Source: an uncultured Prevotellaceae bacterium (GTDB taxonomy: Bacteria; Bacteroidota; Bacteroidia; Bacteroidales; Bacteroidaceae). From it: a stretch of 33,462 nt of DNA. The stretch's first letter is position 1, and each line of letters starts with the position of its first letter. Below, in pieces: positions 15,420 to 23,019 of the stretch. The stretch spans positions 1 to 33,462 of the forward strand of contig CACXJZ010000030.1 in NCBI GenBank assembly GCA_902768105.1, written 5' to 3'. A program made the position numbers and the translations under genes. The notes beneath the pieces are model-generated. The model had not been told where the DNA came from. It ran no database searches and saw nothing but the letters and a program-made list of their open reading frames with translations.

Positions 15420-16634
15420 ATGGGAAAAAAACAGCAAACAGCAATCATCGGAGGCGGTGCAGCAGGCTTTTTCTGCGCCATTAACCTGAAGGAGATGTGC
15501 CCGCAGATGGGTGTCACAATCTTCGAGGGCGGCACGCGGGTGCTGCGCAAGGTCAAGGTGTCGGGCGGCGGACGCTGCAACTGCACCAACACGTTCGAGG
15601 ATGTCAGCGATCTCGCGCAGGTCTATCCGCGCGGTCACCGTCTGCTGAAGCGCCTCTTCAACGTGTTCAACTACCGCGACGCCTACCAGTGGTTCGAGCA
15701 CCACGGTGTGCCCCTGACGGTGCAGGCAGACCACTGCGTGTTTCCTGCCGCACAGGACTCACAGGTCATTATTGACTGCTTCCTCCATGAGGCCCACCGC
15801 CACGACATCGACATCCGAACGAACCATAAGATTAACAGCCTGGAGGAACTCTCCAACTACGACTACATTGTCATCACCACCGGCGGCATTACTTCCCCCT
15901 CCACCCTACACCTTCCGCCCTCCACCCATCCGTGCCCTTCCCTCTTCACCTTCCGCATTGAGGACGCGGCGCTGACAGCACTCATGGGCACCGTCATCAA
16001 TCAGGCGCAGACGATGCTGCCCGGCACAAAGCTGCGAGCCGAGGGGCCGCTGCTCATTACCCATTGGGGCATGAGCGGACCCGCCATCCTCAAGCTGTCG
16101 AGCTACGGTGCACGCCTACTGGCCGACAGCGCCTACCGCCATTCGCTCAGCATCAACTGGACGGGTGAGCGCGAGCAGGCGGTGATGGACGAGCTGACGA
16201 CGCTAACCATCAGACATACCCAGAAGCAACTGTCGAGCGTACGCCCCTTCGGCCTGCCTGCACGCCTATGGAACTATCTGACGGAAAAAAGCTTACAAGG
16301 CAGAGCCCATGCCCTCTGGGGCAGCCTCAACAAGAAAGAGCTCAACCGTCTAGTCAACATTCTCACCAACGATCAGTACCTCATTGCCGGCCGTGCCCCC
16401 TTCAAGGACGAGTTCGTCACCTGCGGCGGCGTGTCCCTTTCTGATGTCTACCCCACCACGCTCGAGAGCAGGCTGCAGCCCCACCTCTACTTCGCTGGTG
16501 AGGTGCTCGACATTGACGGCATCACGGGCGGTTTCAATTTCCAAGCAGCCTGGACCACCGCCTACGTTGTCGCACAAAGCATCAGCAATGACCATAGTCG
16601 TCAAACTGTTGACAATAGTCACCAATCTTGTTGA
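15420..16634 (+). CDS. NAD(P)/FAD-dependent oxidoreductase, HI0933/YhiN family
   Basis: A 404-aa flavoprotein of the HI0933-like group. The N-terminus has the dinucleotide-binding GGGAAGFFCAIN glycine motif, followed by KVSGGGRCNCTN, both family hallmarks. The C-terminus has LYFAGEVLDIDGITGGFNFQ, which closes over the FAD. I start at ATG 15420; an in-frame TTG at 15408 lies inside the -7 box. Residues about 158-172 are encoded by degenerate heptamers (15899-15933). At that place the family normally has a TGSTGDGY...GHxI segment, which appears to be missing before PSLFTF. The physiological substrate is unknown in the family, and activity may be altered here. The gene stands alone, divergent from the topoisomerase operon. 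Confidence 0.87.
   Translation: MGKKQQTAIIGGGAAGFFCAINLKEMCPQMGVTIFEGGTRVLRKVKVSGGGRCNCTNTFEDVSDLAQVYPRGHRLLKRLFNVFNYRDAYQWFEHHGVPLTVQADHCVFPAAQDSQVIIDCFLHEAHRHDIDIRTNHKINSLEELSNYDYIVITTGGITSPSTLHLPPSTHPCPSLFTFRIEDAALTALMGTVINQAQTMLPGTKLRAEGPLLITHWGMSGPAILKLSSYGARLLADSAYRHSLSINWTGEREQAVMDELTTLTIRHTQKQLSSVRPFGLPARLWNYLTEKSLQGRAHALWGSLNKKELNRLVNILTNDQYLIAGRAPFKDEFVTCGGVSLSDVYPTTLESRLQPHLYFAGEVLDIDGITGGFNFQAAWTTAYVVAQSISNDHSRQTVDNSHQSC
15899..15933. repeat. Degenerate heptamer repeat inside the oxidoreductase gene
   Basis: CTCCACC, CTACACC, TTCCGCC, CTCCACC and CATCCGT follow each other in strict 7-base steps and encode a Ser/Pro/Leu/His-rich stretch. Confidence 0.65.
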
Positions 16635-16644
16635 CAGTCAACAA
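16628..16644. repeat. Perfect 8-base inverted repeat at convergent gene ends
   Basis: TTGTTGAC (16628-16635) and GTCAACAA (16637-16644) flank one base, overlapping the oxidoreductase stop codon. On the minus strand it is preceded by a U-rich tract from the end of the DUF4831 transcript. It may mark the boundary of the two transcripts, but a canonical terminator is not clear on either strand. Confidence 0.4.
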
Positions 16645-16702
16645 AAAAGAAAGAGCCTACCTCAGTTACGAGGAACGGGCGGTTCAGTAAGAATCCTTTA
16701 GG

Positions 16703-17806
16703 TTATTTCGGCTGTTCAGCCTCGAGCTTCTCGACGCTGCCGTTGACGGGATTCAGCCATACATGAGTGGTGTAGCGCTTATTGAAGAGCTCGCCGCTCA
16801 ACAGTTCTACGTTGCCGAACTGTCCGGCAGCAAACTCAGACGTGAGGAGCGTACGCAGACTCTGTGTGACGGTGACGCGGATACGCCCTGGGACATTGAC
16901 GTAGATACCGCTCTCGGGGGCTTTCTTGCGCTTCTTGCCCTCCTCCTCAACGGGAGGCGCCACGGTATGCAGGTCCTCGACGGTAAGGTAGAACGGCTCA
17001 CCCGAGAGATCATCGGCATCAACCAGTCCCGTCTTCTGCGACAGGCGGAACAGCACCTGCTGCTTGACCTCAGCCATCGGACAAAGAGAGATGACAAACT
17101 CGGAGGTGTCGCTGATGGTAGTGCCGGCAAACAGCTTGGTGAGCGCCTCATCCTGCTGGTCGAGACGTGCCAGCATGATGCGCAGCTGCTCGCCGTCCTG
17201 AGGCATGTAGTCGGCCTCGCCACGTGTCAACTGATTCTTGCTCTCACGAATAGTAAAGATATCCTGCGCAATAAGCTCGGCACGCTTAGCCGTGCTACCT
17301 GCAGAGAGAATCTCCTCGCTCAGGAACTGTCGCGGATTGACCACAGCAGGCTTGCGAGCAGGCACGAAGGGCGCAGGCAGGGCCGCTGGCGTCGTGGCCT
17401 GCGCATTGATAGTCAGTAGCACGCCGTCTTCCGTGAGTTGCATGTTCGAGGCAGCACTCTTGGCATTGAACTTCACCGAGTAGCACTTGGCAGTGTCAGG
17501 TTCACCGACGGTGGTCATCGACAGACCGATGACGCGATAGCTGACCGCAGGCTCCAGCCCTGTGTCGTGCAACGCTAGGTAACGCTCGGCGTAGGCAGCA
17601 TACTCGCCAGGGGTATAGGTTGTCTGTTCTACCTTCACCACGAAGCGCATGGCCGTCTTGGGAAGATAATAGACGGCACCTTCAGGCGTGACGCCCGGCT
17701 GATATTTGGTCAAGGCAGTCTGCGCACTTAAAGGCAAAAAGGCAAAAAAGCAAAAAGGTAAAACCTTTACCCAATTTAACACACAGATTATATTACTGAT
17801 CTTCAT
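16703..17806 (-). CDS. DUF4831 family secreted protein
   Basis: A 367-aa protein with an N-terminal hydrophobic signal (WVKVLPFCFFAFLPLSAQ). The body matches my recollection of DUF4831 proteins of Bacteroidales: YYLPKTAMRFVVKVEQTTYTPGEYAAYAERYL near the N-terminus, SYRVIGLSMTTVGEPD, and RAELIAQDIFTIRESKNQLTRGEADYMPQDG in the middle. A charged EEEGKKRKKAPE loop sits near residue 290. No enzymatic motif is seen and the role is unknown. It follows nnr by 40 bases on the same strand and may share its transcript. Its signal-peptide coding region closely resembles that of the unrelated S41 peptidase gene. Confidence 0.78.
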   Translation of the reverse strand: MKISNIICVLNWVKVLPFCFFAFLPLSAQTALTKYQPGVTPEGAVYYLPKTAMRFVVKVEQTTYTPGEYAAYAERYLALHDTGLEPAVSYRVIGLSMTTVGEPDTAKCYSVKFNAKSAASNMQLTEDGVLLTINAQATTPAALPAPFVPARKPAVVNPRQFLSEEILSAGSTAKRAELIAQDIFTIRESKNQLTRGEADYMPQDGEQLRIMLARLDQQDEALTKLFAGTTISDTSEFVISLCPMAEVKQQVLFRLSQKTGLVDADDLSGEPFYLTVEDLHTVAPPVEEEGKKRKKAPESGIYVNVPGRIRVTVTQSLRTLLTSEFAAGQFGNVELLSGELFNKRYTTHVWLNPVNGSVEKLEAEQPK

Positions 17807-17846
17807 TTTTCTGTCTTACTTTTATTATTACTTTTTTACCTTTACT

Positions 17847-19361
17847 TCAATCGTTTAGTCGTTTGAATGCATCAGGCAAGTACTGGATGAGGTCGCTGGC
17901 AATGAGGCTCTCCATGCCTACGTGCTTGGCAGCGATATCGCCGGCCAGCCCGTGCAGGTACATGCCCACCATGCAGGCCTCCTTTTGGTCGTAACCGCGA
18001 GCCAGGAGTGCCGTGATGATGCCCGTCAGCACGTCGCCGCTGCCGGCCGTCGCCATACCTGCGTTGCCGGTATTGTTGAACATGACGTGACCGTCAGGAC
18101 AGCAGAGGGCAGAATAGTGACCCTTCAGGATAACGTAGCCCTGCAAGCGCTCAGCCAACTGACGCGCCTTCGTCAGACGTTCGTAGCTGTCGGCAGAGTG
18201 GCCTTCCAGACGATCGAACTCCTTGGGGTGAGGCGTAAGGATGATGCCCTTGGGCAGCTGCATCATCCACGCACGGTGGTTGGCCAGCATGTTGAGTGCA
18301 TCGGCATCAGCCACGATGGGGCACTGCGTGCGGCGCAGCTGTGCAATGAGGGCAATGGCCGTTGTCTCGCTCTGTCCAAGGCCTGGTCCGATGCCAAGGG
18401 CATTGTAGTCCTCCGGATCGACCGCCTCAGAGAAGATGGTCTCCTCGGTGTCGAGTTGTACGACTGCCTCGGGCACAGAAATCTGCAGGATGACGTTGTT
18501 ACGACGAGGAGAGTGGACGGTGACCTTGCCAGCTCCTGAGCGCAGACAAGCCTTGGCTGCCAGCACAGCGGCACCCGCCATTCCGTAACTACCGGCAATG
18601 AGCAAGGCATTGCCCATGTTGCCCTTGTGGGCATAGCGGTCGCGTCCAAGTAGTAGCGGACGTATCTCTGTCTCTCCAATGATATTATACTGGGCGTCAA
18701 TCTTTGTGGCACCCTCGGCACTCAGTCGGATGTCGAGCACACGCACCTTGCCCAGAAACTGCTGGTTCTCAGGGAAGAAGAACGAGAGCTTGGGCTGTTG
18801 GAGGGTGAGCGTAAGGTCGGCATGTATGATGTTGGCCTGTATATTATAGGTATTATCCTCACTCATCAGTCCTGAGGGCAGGTCGATGCTGACCACGCGC
18901 GACGGCGAGGCGTTGATGTACTTCACCAGCGAGGCGAAACCACCCGACAGCGGCTTGTTAAGACCAGAGCCGAACAGTCCGTCAACCACCAACGTGTCGG
19001 CCTCGAGCTGGGGCGGCTCAAACTCCTGCGACACCTCGGTGAACGCCCGCGCCATCTTGCACTCTACGAGCCGCTGGCGGTTGACGGCACAGTCGCTCGA
19101 CAAGTGGCCCGAGATGTTGAAAAGGTAGGTGGAAACCACGTAGCCCGCTTCAGCCAGAAGACGGGCAACGGCCAGCGCGTCACCACCGTTGTTGCCTGGT
19201 CCGGCAAATACGACGACGGGGGTTGTACTGGCCCACTGTTCACAGATGGCTCTGACGAGAGCCTTGGCTGCGCGCTCCATCAAATCAATGGACTCGATGG
19301 GCTCGTTTTTAATGGTGTATTGGTCTAGCTCATGTATCTGAGCACCGGTAAATATCTTCAT
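17847..19361 (-). CDS. nnr: Bifunctional NAD(P)H-hydrate epimerase / ADP-dependent NAD(P)H-hydrate dehydratase
   Basis: A 504-aa fused repair enzyme for hydrated NADH and NADPH in the cytoplasm. The N-terminal YjeF_N epimerase domain (1-215) shows VVFAGPGNNGGDALAVA at 50-65. The C-terminal ribokinase-like dehydratase domain (230-504) shows GNALLIAGSYGMAGAAVLAAKACLRSGAGKVTV and the nucleotide-binding GNAGMATAGSGDVLTGI at 432-448. The length equals the usual fused form. The -7 box ends only 7 bases before the ATG, so the mRNA is probably leaderless. It diverges from hpt. Confidence 0.95.
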   Translation of the reverse strand: MKIFTGAQIHELDQYTIKNEPIESIDLMERAAKALVRAICEQWASTTPVVVFAGPGNNGGDALAVARLLAEAGYVVSTYLFNISGHLSSDCAVNRQRLVECKMARAFTEVSQEFEPPQLEADTLVVDGLFGSGLNKPLSGGFASLVKYINASPSRVVSIDLPSGLMSEDNTYNIQANIIHADLTLTLQQPKLSFFFPENQQFLGKVRVLDIRLSAEGATKIDAQYNIIGETEIRPLLLGRDRYAHKGNMGNALLIAGSYGMAGAAVLAAKACLRSGAGKVTVHSPRRNNVILQISVPEAVVQLDTEETIFSEAVDPEDYNALGIGPGLGQSETTAIALIAQLRRTQCPIVADADALNMLANHRAWMMQLPKGIILTPHPKEFDRLEGHSADSYERLTKARQLAERLQGYVILKGHYSALCCPDGHVMFNNTGNAGMATAGSGDVLTGIITALLARGYDQKEACMVGMYLHGLAGDIAAKHVGMESLIASDLIQYLPDAFKRLND

Positions 19362-19368
19362 ATGTCGG

Positions 19369-19376
19369 CAAAGTTA
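19369..19376 (-). promoter_or_regulatory. -7 box of nnr
   Basis: TAACTTTG then C on the minus strand, immediately before the nnr ATG at 19361. The -33 box is not clear. Confidence 0.55.
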
Positions 19377-19420
19377 CAAAATATTTGTGAATTGTGAATT
19401 GATTATTCAAAATTATTTTG

Positions 19421-19428
19421 TAATTTTG
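19421..19428 (+). promoter_or_regulatory. -7 box of the hpt-adk-obgE operon
   Basis: TAATTTTG then C, 24 bases before the hpt ATG, divergent from the nnr promoter. The -33 region is AT-rich with only a weak TTG. Confidence 0.55.
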
Positions 19429-19452
19429 CATCAAATATAAACTTTTACCGCT

Positions 19453-19992
19453 ATGAGTATCGTAAAAATCAAAGACAAGACGTTCAAAACGTCCATCACG
19501 GAGGCAGAAATCAAGCAGCGAATCAAAGAGCTTGCGGCACGCATCAACAAGGACATGGAAGGCAAGAACCCGTTATTTCTCGGCGTGCTCAACGGTGCTT
19601 TCGTCTTTGCCGCAGACCTGATGCGCGAGATAACCATTCCGTGCGAGATTTCATTCGTCAAGCTGGCATCCTACCAAGGCGTCACCTCGACGGGTAAAGT
19701 AAAAGAGGTGCTGGGCATCAATGAGGATCTGACCGACCGTCACGTCATCATCGTGGAGGACATCGTGGACACGGGCCGTACAATGAAGCAGATAGTAGAG
19801 TCGCTCGGCACCCGCCGCACTGCCTCGGTACACGTCTGCACACTTTTCGTGAAGCCCGACAAGATGGAAGAGCCTCTTGACATTGAGTATGCCGCCTTCT
19901 CTATTCCCAATGACTTCATTGTGGGCTACGGACTCGACTACGACCAGGCTGGACGCAACCTGCCTGAAATTTATACTTTATACGAGGAGTAA
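19453..19992 (+). CDS. hpt: Hypoxanthine phosphoribosyltransferase
   Basis: A purine salvage enzyme that joins hypoxanthine or guanine to PRPP to form IMP or GMP. The 179-aa length is normal. The PRPP-binding motif VIIVEDIVDTGRT is at 98-110, preceded by the GVLNGAFVFAADL loop (44-55) and followed by the base-recognition region ending DFIVGYGLDYDQAGRNLPEIY. It heads an operon with adk and obgE, a nucleotide and GTPase grouping typical of Bacteroidales. The AdkGTPase genes follow without a terminator. Confidence 0.96.
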   Translation: MSIVKIKDKTFKTSITEAEIKQRIKELAARINKDMEGKNPLFLGVLNGAFVFAADLMREITIPCEISFVKLASYQGVTSTGKVKEVLGINEDLTDRHVIIVEDIVDTGRTMKQIVESLGTRRTASVHVCTLFVKPDKMEEPLDIEYAAFSIPNDFIVGYGLDYDQAGRNLPEIYTLYEE

Positions 19993-20133
19993 GAGGTTAT
20001 GAAGTTTGTGAAATTACCCTATCTGCCCAGCGATGTGGAGTCAGGCAAGGACCAGAAGGACCTGATGACCGACCTGTGGTACAAAGGAAAAGAAGTAAAA
20101 GTAAAAGAAAACCAACAAGAACAGAGACTGGTT

Positions 20134-20706
20134 ATGAAGAATATCGTAATTTTCGGTGCGCCTGGTTCCGGAAAGGGAACGCAGAGCGATTTGCTGATTC
20201 AGCACTACGGGCTGGGTCATATCTCAACGGGCGACGTGCTCCGCGAGGAAATCAAGAAAGGTTCAGAACTGGGCAAGACAGCTCAGGGATACATTGACAA
20301 CGGCCAGCTGATTCCCGACGAGCTGATGGTATCCATCCTAGCCAAGGTGTATGACGGCTTCGGACGTGGACACAAGGGCGTCATCTTTGACGGTTTCCCA
20401 CGCACCATTCCGCAAGCAGAGGCCCTGAAACAGATGCTCAGCGATCGCGGCGACAAGGTGGCAGCCATGATTGAGCTAGACGTGCCCGAGGATGAGCTGA
20501 TGAAGCGACTACTACTGCGCGGACAGCAGAGCGGTCGTGCCGACGACAACGAGGAGACCATCAAGAAGCGCCTCGTGGTTTATCACTCGCAGACGCAGCC
20601 GCTCATTGAGTGGTACAAGCAGGAGGGCCTGCACCACCACATCGACGGTCTGGGCACGCTGGAGCGTATCTTCGCTGATATTCAGAAAGTAATTGATAAC
20701 TTGTAA
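20134..20706 (+). CDS. adk: Adenylate kinase
   Basis: Converts AMP and ATP to two ADP in the cytoplasm. From the ATG at 20134 the protein is 190 aa and begins directly with the canonical [18 protein letters not shown], with the P-loop at 8-16. STGDVLREE (AMP binding) and DGFPRT (lid-proximal Arg) are present; the short LID lacks zinc cysteines. An in-frame ATG at 19999 would add 45 residues (ending VKVKENQQEQRLV) unrelated to adenylate kinases and partly encoded by AAAAG-type repeats; I regard it as chance read-through of the hpt-adk gap, though a longer product is possible. The stop overlaps the obgE start (TAATG), indicating translational coupling. Confidence 0.94.
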   Translation: MKNIVIFGAPGSGKGTQSDLLIQHYGLGHISTGDVLREEIKKGSELGKTAQGYIDNGQLIPDELMVSILAKVYDGFGRGHKGVIFDGFPRTIPQAEALKQMLSDRGDKVAAMIELDVPEDELMKRLLLRGQQSGRADDNEETIKKRLVVYHSQTQPLIEWYKQEGLHHHIDGLGTLERIFADIQKVIDNL

Positions 20707-21881
20707 TGGAAAGTAACTTCGTAGATTACGTCAAGATATACTGCCGTTCAGGTAAGGGCGGACGCGGGTCGATGCACCTGCGTCACGTGAAGTATAACCC
20801 CAACGGCGGCCCTGACGGCGGTGACGGTGGCAAAGGGGGTAGCATCATCCTGCGTGGCAACCACAACTACTGGACGCTACTGCACCTGAAGTACGAACGC
20901 CACATCTTTGCAGAGCACGGAGGCAACGGCGGCAAAGACAAATGTCACGGCACCGACGGCAAGGACGTGTATATCGACGTGCCCTGCGGAACGGTAGTTT
21001 ATAATGCCGAGACGGGCAAGTACGTCTGCGACGTAACCTACGACGGTCAGGAGGTACTGCTGCTGAAAGGCGGACGCGGTGGACTGGGCAACTTCCAGTT
21101 CCGCTCGGCTACCAATCAGGCACCACGCTACGCCCAACCAGGCGAGCCGATGCAGGAGATGACCATCATCCTGGAACTGAAACTGCTGGCTGACGTAGGA
21201 CTGGTGGGTTTCCCCAACGCAGGTAAATCGACACTGGTGTCAGCACTATCGAACGCACGCCCAAAGATTGCCAACTATCCCTTTACCACGATGGAGCCGT
21301 CACTGGGCATCGTGGGCTATCGCGACAACCAATCGTTTGTGATGGCCGACATACCCGGCATCATTGAGGGTGCCAGCGAGGGCAAGGGCCTCGGCCTGCG
21401 CTTCCTGCGCCACATTGAGCGCAACTCGCTGCTGCTGTTCATGGTGCCTGGCGACACGGAAGACATCAGGAAGGAGTACAACATCCTGCTGAACGAGCTA
21501 CGGCAGTTTAACCCCGAGTTGCTCGACAAGCACCGCGTGCTGGCCGTCACGAAGTGTGACCTGCTGGACGAGGAACTCGTTGAAATGCTGCGGACAGAGG
21601 TTGAGGAACAGTTGAAGGCCGACGGAGAGAACATTCCTGTGGTCTTTATCTCTGCGGTGGCACAGATGCATCTGGATAAGCTGAAGGACGTGCTGTGGCA
21701 GGAACTGAATGCCGAAAGCAACAAGCTGGCTTCCGTCACCACGTCAGAATCTATCGTTCACCGCGACAAAGACATGAGCCAGTTTGCCGCAGAACTGATG
21801 GACGAGGGCGAGGACGAAGACATTGAATACGTTGACGAAGAAAACCTTGAGGACTACGAGTACATTGAAGAAGATGAATAA
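20706..21881 (+). CDS. obgE: Obg-family GTPase (ribosome assembly)
   Basis: An essential GTPase acting in large-subunit ribosome assembly and stress response. The Obg fold at 1-160 has glycine-rich loops ([28 protein letters not shown]). The G domain follows with P-loop GFPNAGKS (168-175), [20 protein letters not shown] (G3 and switch II), TKCDLLD (G4) and VFISAVA (G5). The C-terminal 40 residues are strongly acidic ([23 protein letters not shown]-type), a common Obg feature. The 391-aa length is normal. It is the last gene of the operon and ends at a strong bidirectional terminator. Confidence 0.96.
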   Translation: MESNFVDYVKIYCRSGKGGRGSMHLRHVKYNPNGGPDGGDGGKGGSIILRGNHNYWTLLHLKYERHIFAEHGGNGGKDKCHGTDGKDVYIDVPCGTVVYNAETGKYVCDVTYDGQEVLLLKGGRGGLGNFQFRSATNQAPRYAQPGEPMQEMTIILELKLLADVGLVGFPNAGKSTLVSALSNARPKIANYPFTTMEPSLGIVGYRDNQSFVMADIPGIIEGASEGKGLGLRFLRHIERNSLLLFMVPGDTEDIRKEYNILLNELRQFNPELLDKHRVLAVTKCDLLDEELVEMLRTEVEEQLKADGENIPVVFISAVAQMHLDKLKDVLWQELNAESNKLASVTTSESIVHRDKDMSQFAAELMDEGEDEDIEYVDEENLEDYEYIEEDE

Positions 21882-21887
21882 CAAATA

Positions 21888-21921
21888 AAAAAGGCTTCCT
21901 GATTGGGAAGCCCTTTTTATT
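21888..21921. terminator. Bidirectional intrinsic terminator between obgE and the M23 peptidase gene
   Basis: GGCTTCC (21893-21899) pairs with GGAAGCC (21906-21912) around TGATTG, flanked by an A-tract on the left and CTTTTTATTT on the right. It therefore has a U-tract on either strand and serves both convergent genes. Confidence 0.9.
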
Positions 21922-21927
21922 TCTATT

Positions 21928-22881
21928 TTAGTTGTACTTGATTACTTGACCAGGAGTCAGGCGGAAGCTCTTACCGATGCGGTTCAACTTACAGAGCTTA
22001 TCAACGCTTGTGCCACGCTTGCGGGCGATGGAATAGAGCGTCTCACCCTTCTTCACCTTGTGGAAACGCACGTTACCGAAATCAGCCTTCTGACGGGGAG
22101 CAGGTGTAACGGCAGCCACCTCATGAGTTCTGGGCTCGGGAGTAGCAGCGACAGAACCACCAGCACCACGCAGACGAGTAGCCTGAGCAGACTCGCGATC
22201 GTAAGTTGACTTGCGGAACACGTAGTAGTCGTCAACAACGTCCTGATTCTTGAAGTCAAACATGAGGGCGGGGTTCAGGGCTACACCACAGAGACGGGTC
22301 TCGAAGTGCAGGTGAGAACCGGTGCTACGACCCGTGTTACCACCCAGGCCAATAACGTCACCAGCTCTTACAACCTGGTTTTCGCGAACCAGCTGAGCAG
22401 ACATATGACCATAGACGGTCTCCAGACCGTTGTCGTGGCGGATAACAACATACTTACCATAGCCGCGCGGCTCATAGCGTACGATACGTACCTTTCCGCT
22501 GAATGCTGCACGGATAGTGTCACCAATATAGACCTTGATGTCAAGACCCTTGTGCTGACGTCCCCAACGTGCGCCGAAGTTAGATGTAACTACGCGGCTG
22601 GGAGTAGGCATGTGGAAACCACGGAGGTCAATGCGGAATTCATCGGGAAGGAGGCCGTTGGCACGGCTGACATATCTATTGTCCCAGTCCTGATACAAGT
22701 CAGTTCCAGGAAGTTCGGTTGCTTCTACGCGAAGTAATTGATTGAATGCTACTGAATCGACGGCTTTCATTTTACGGTCGATGGGTGCTTGGTTAGCCAA
22801 GAGATCCTGTCCCATCATAGGGAGGGTGGTCAAGGTTGCTAATGCCGTGAATGCAATTGTCTTTAATGTCTTAAAAATCAT
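21928..22881 (-). CDS. M23 peptidase with C-terminal LysM domain
   Basis: A secreted cell-wall hydrolase of the LytM type, predicted to cut peptidoglycan cross-links. From the ATG at 22881 it has 317 aa with signal peptide MIFKTLKTIAFTALATLTTLPMMGQ-like text; an in-frame ATG at 23001 lies upstream of the promoter and is rejected. The M23 domain shows ARWGRQHKGLDIKVYIGDT (metal ligands His and Asp), YGHMSAQLVRENQVVRAG and SHLHFETR. The LysM domain at the C-terminus (FHKVKKGETLYSIARKRGTS) binds peptidoglycan. Active-site ligands look intact. Transcribed alone from its own promoter. Confidence 0.93.
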   Translation of the reverse strand: MIFKTLKTIAFTALATLTTLPMMGQDLLANQAPIDRKMKAVDSVAFNQLLRVEATELPGTDLYQDWDNRYVSRANGLLPDEFRIDLRGFHMPTPSRVVTSNFGARWGRQHKGLDIKVYIGDTIRAAFSGKVRIVRYEPRGYGKYVVIRHDNGLETVYGHMSAQLVRENQVVRAGDVIGLGGNTGRSTGSHLHFETRLCGVALNPALMFDFKNQDVVDDYYVFRKSTYDRESAQATRLRGAGGSVAATPEPRTHEVAAVTPAPRQKADFGNVRFHKVKKGETLYSIARKRGTSVDKLCKLNRIGKSFRLTPGQVIKYN

Positions 22882-22937
22882 ATTTATTTGGTTAAAAATA
22901 GGCATGCATAATGCTACCTTATGATATAAAAACGGTG

Positions 22938-22945
22938 CAAAGGTA
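22938..22945 (-). promoter_or_regulatory. -7 box of the M23 peptidase gene
   Basis: TACCTTTG then C on the minus strand, 56 bases before the chosen ATG at 22881. It supports that start over the ATG at 23001. The -33 region is only CTTTA. Confidence 0.6.
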
Positions 22946-23019
22946 ATAATTATTTTGTAAAGGCGGATGACTCTTAACACTATTTGTGTGTATTTTAACA
23001 CTTTCTACCACGTTTACGT

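Noticed and set aside
16640-16702. Canonical terminator for the DUF4831 gene
   Set aside because: A U-rich tract exists on the minus strand but only a weak four-base stem (CCTC/GAGG) precedes it; the better inverted repeat lies after the tract.
19999-20133. 45-residue N-terminal extension of adenylate kinase
   Set aside because: Adenylate kinases start at the [16 protein letters not shown] position; the extension is partly encoded by AAAAG-type repeats and has no family counterpart. It remains possible but unlikely.
22882-23001. Longer start for the M23 peptidase
   Set aside because: The extra 40 residues cross the predicted -7 box, and the standard signal peptide begins at 22881.
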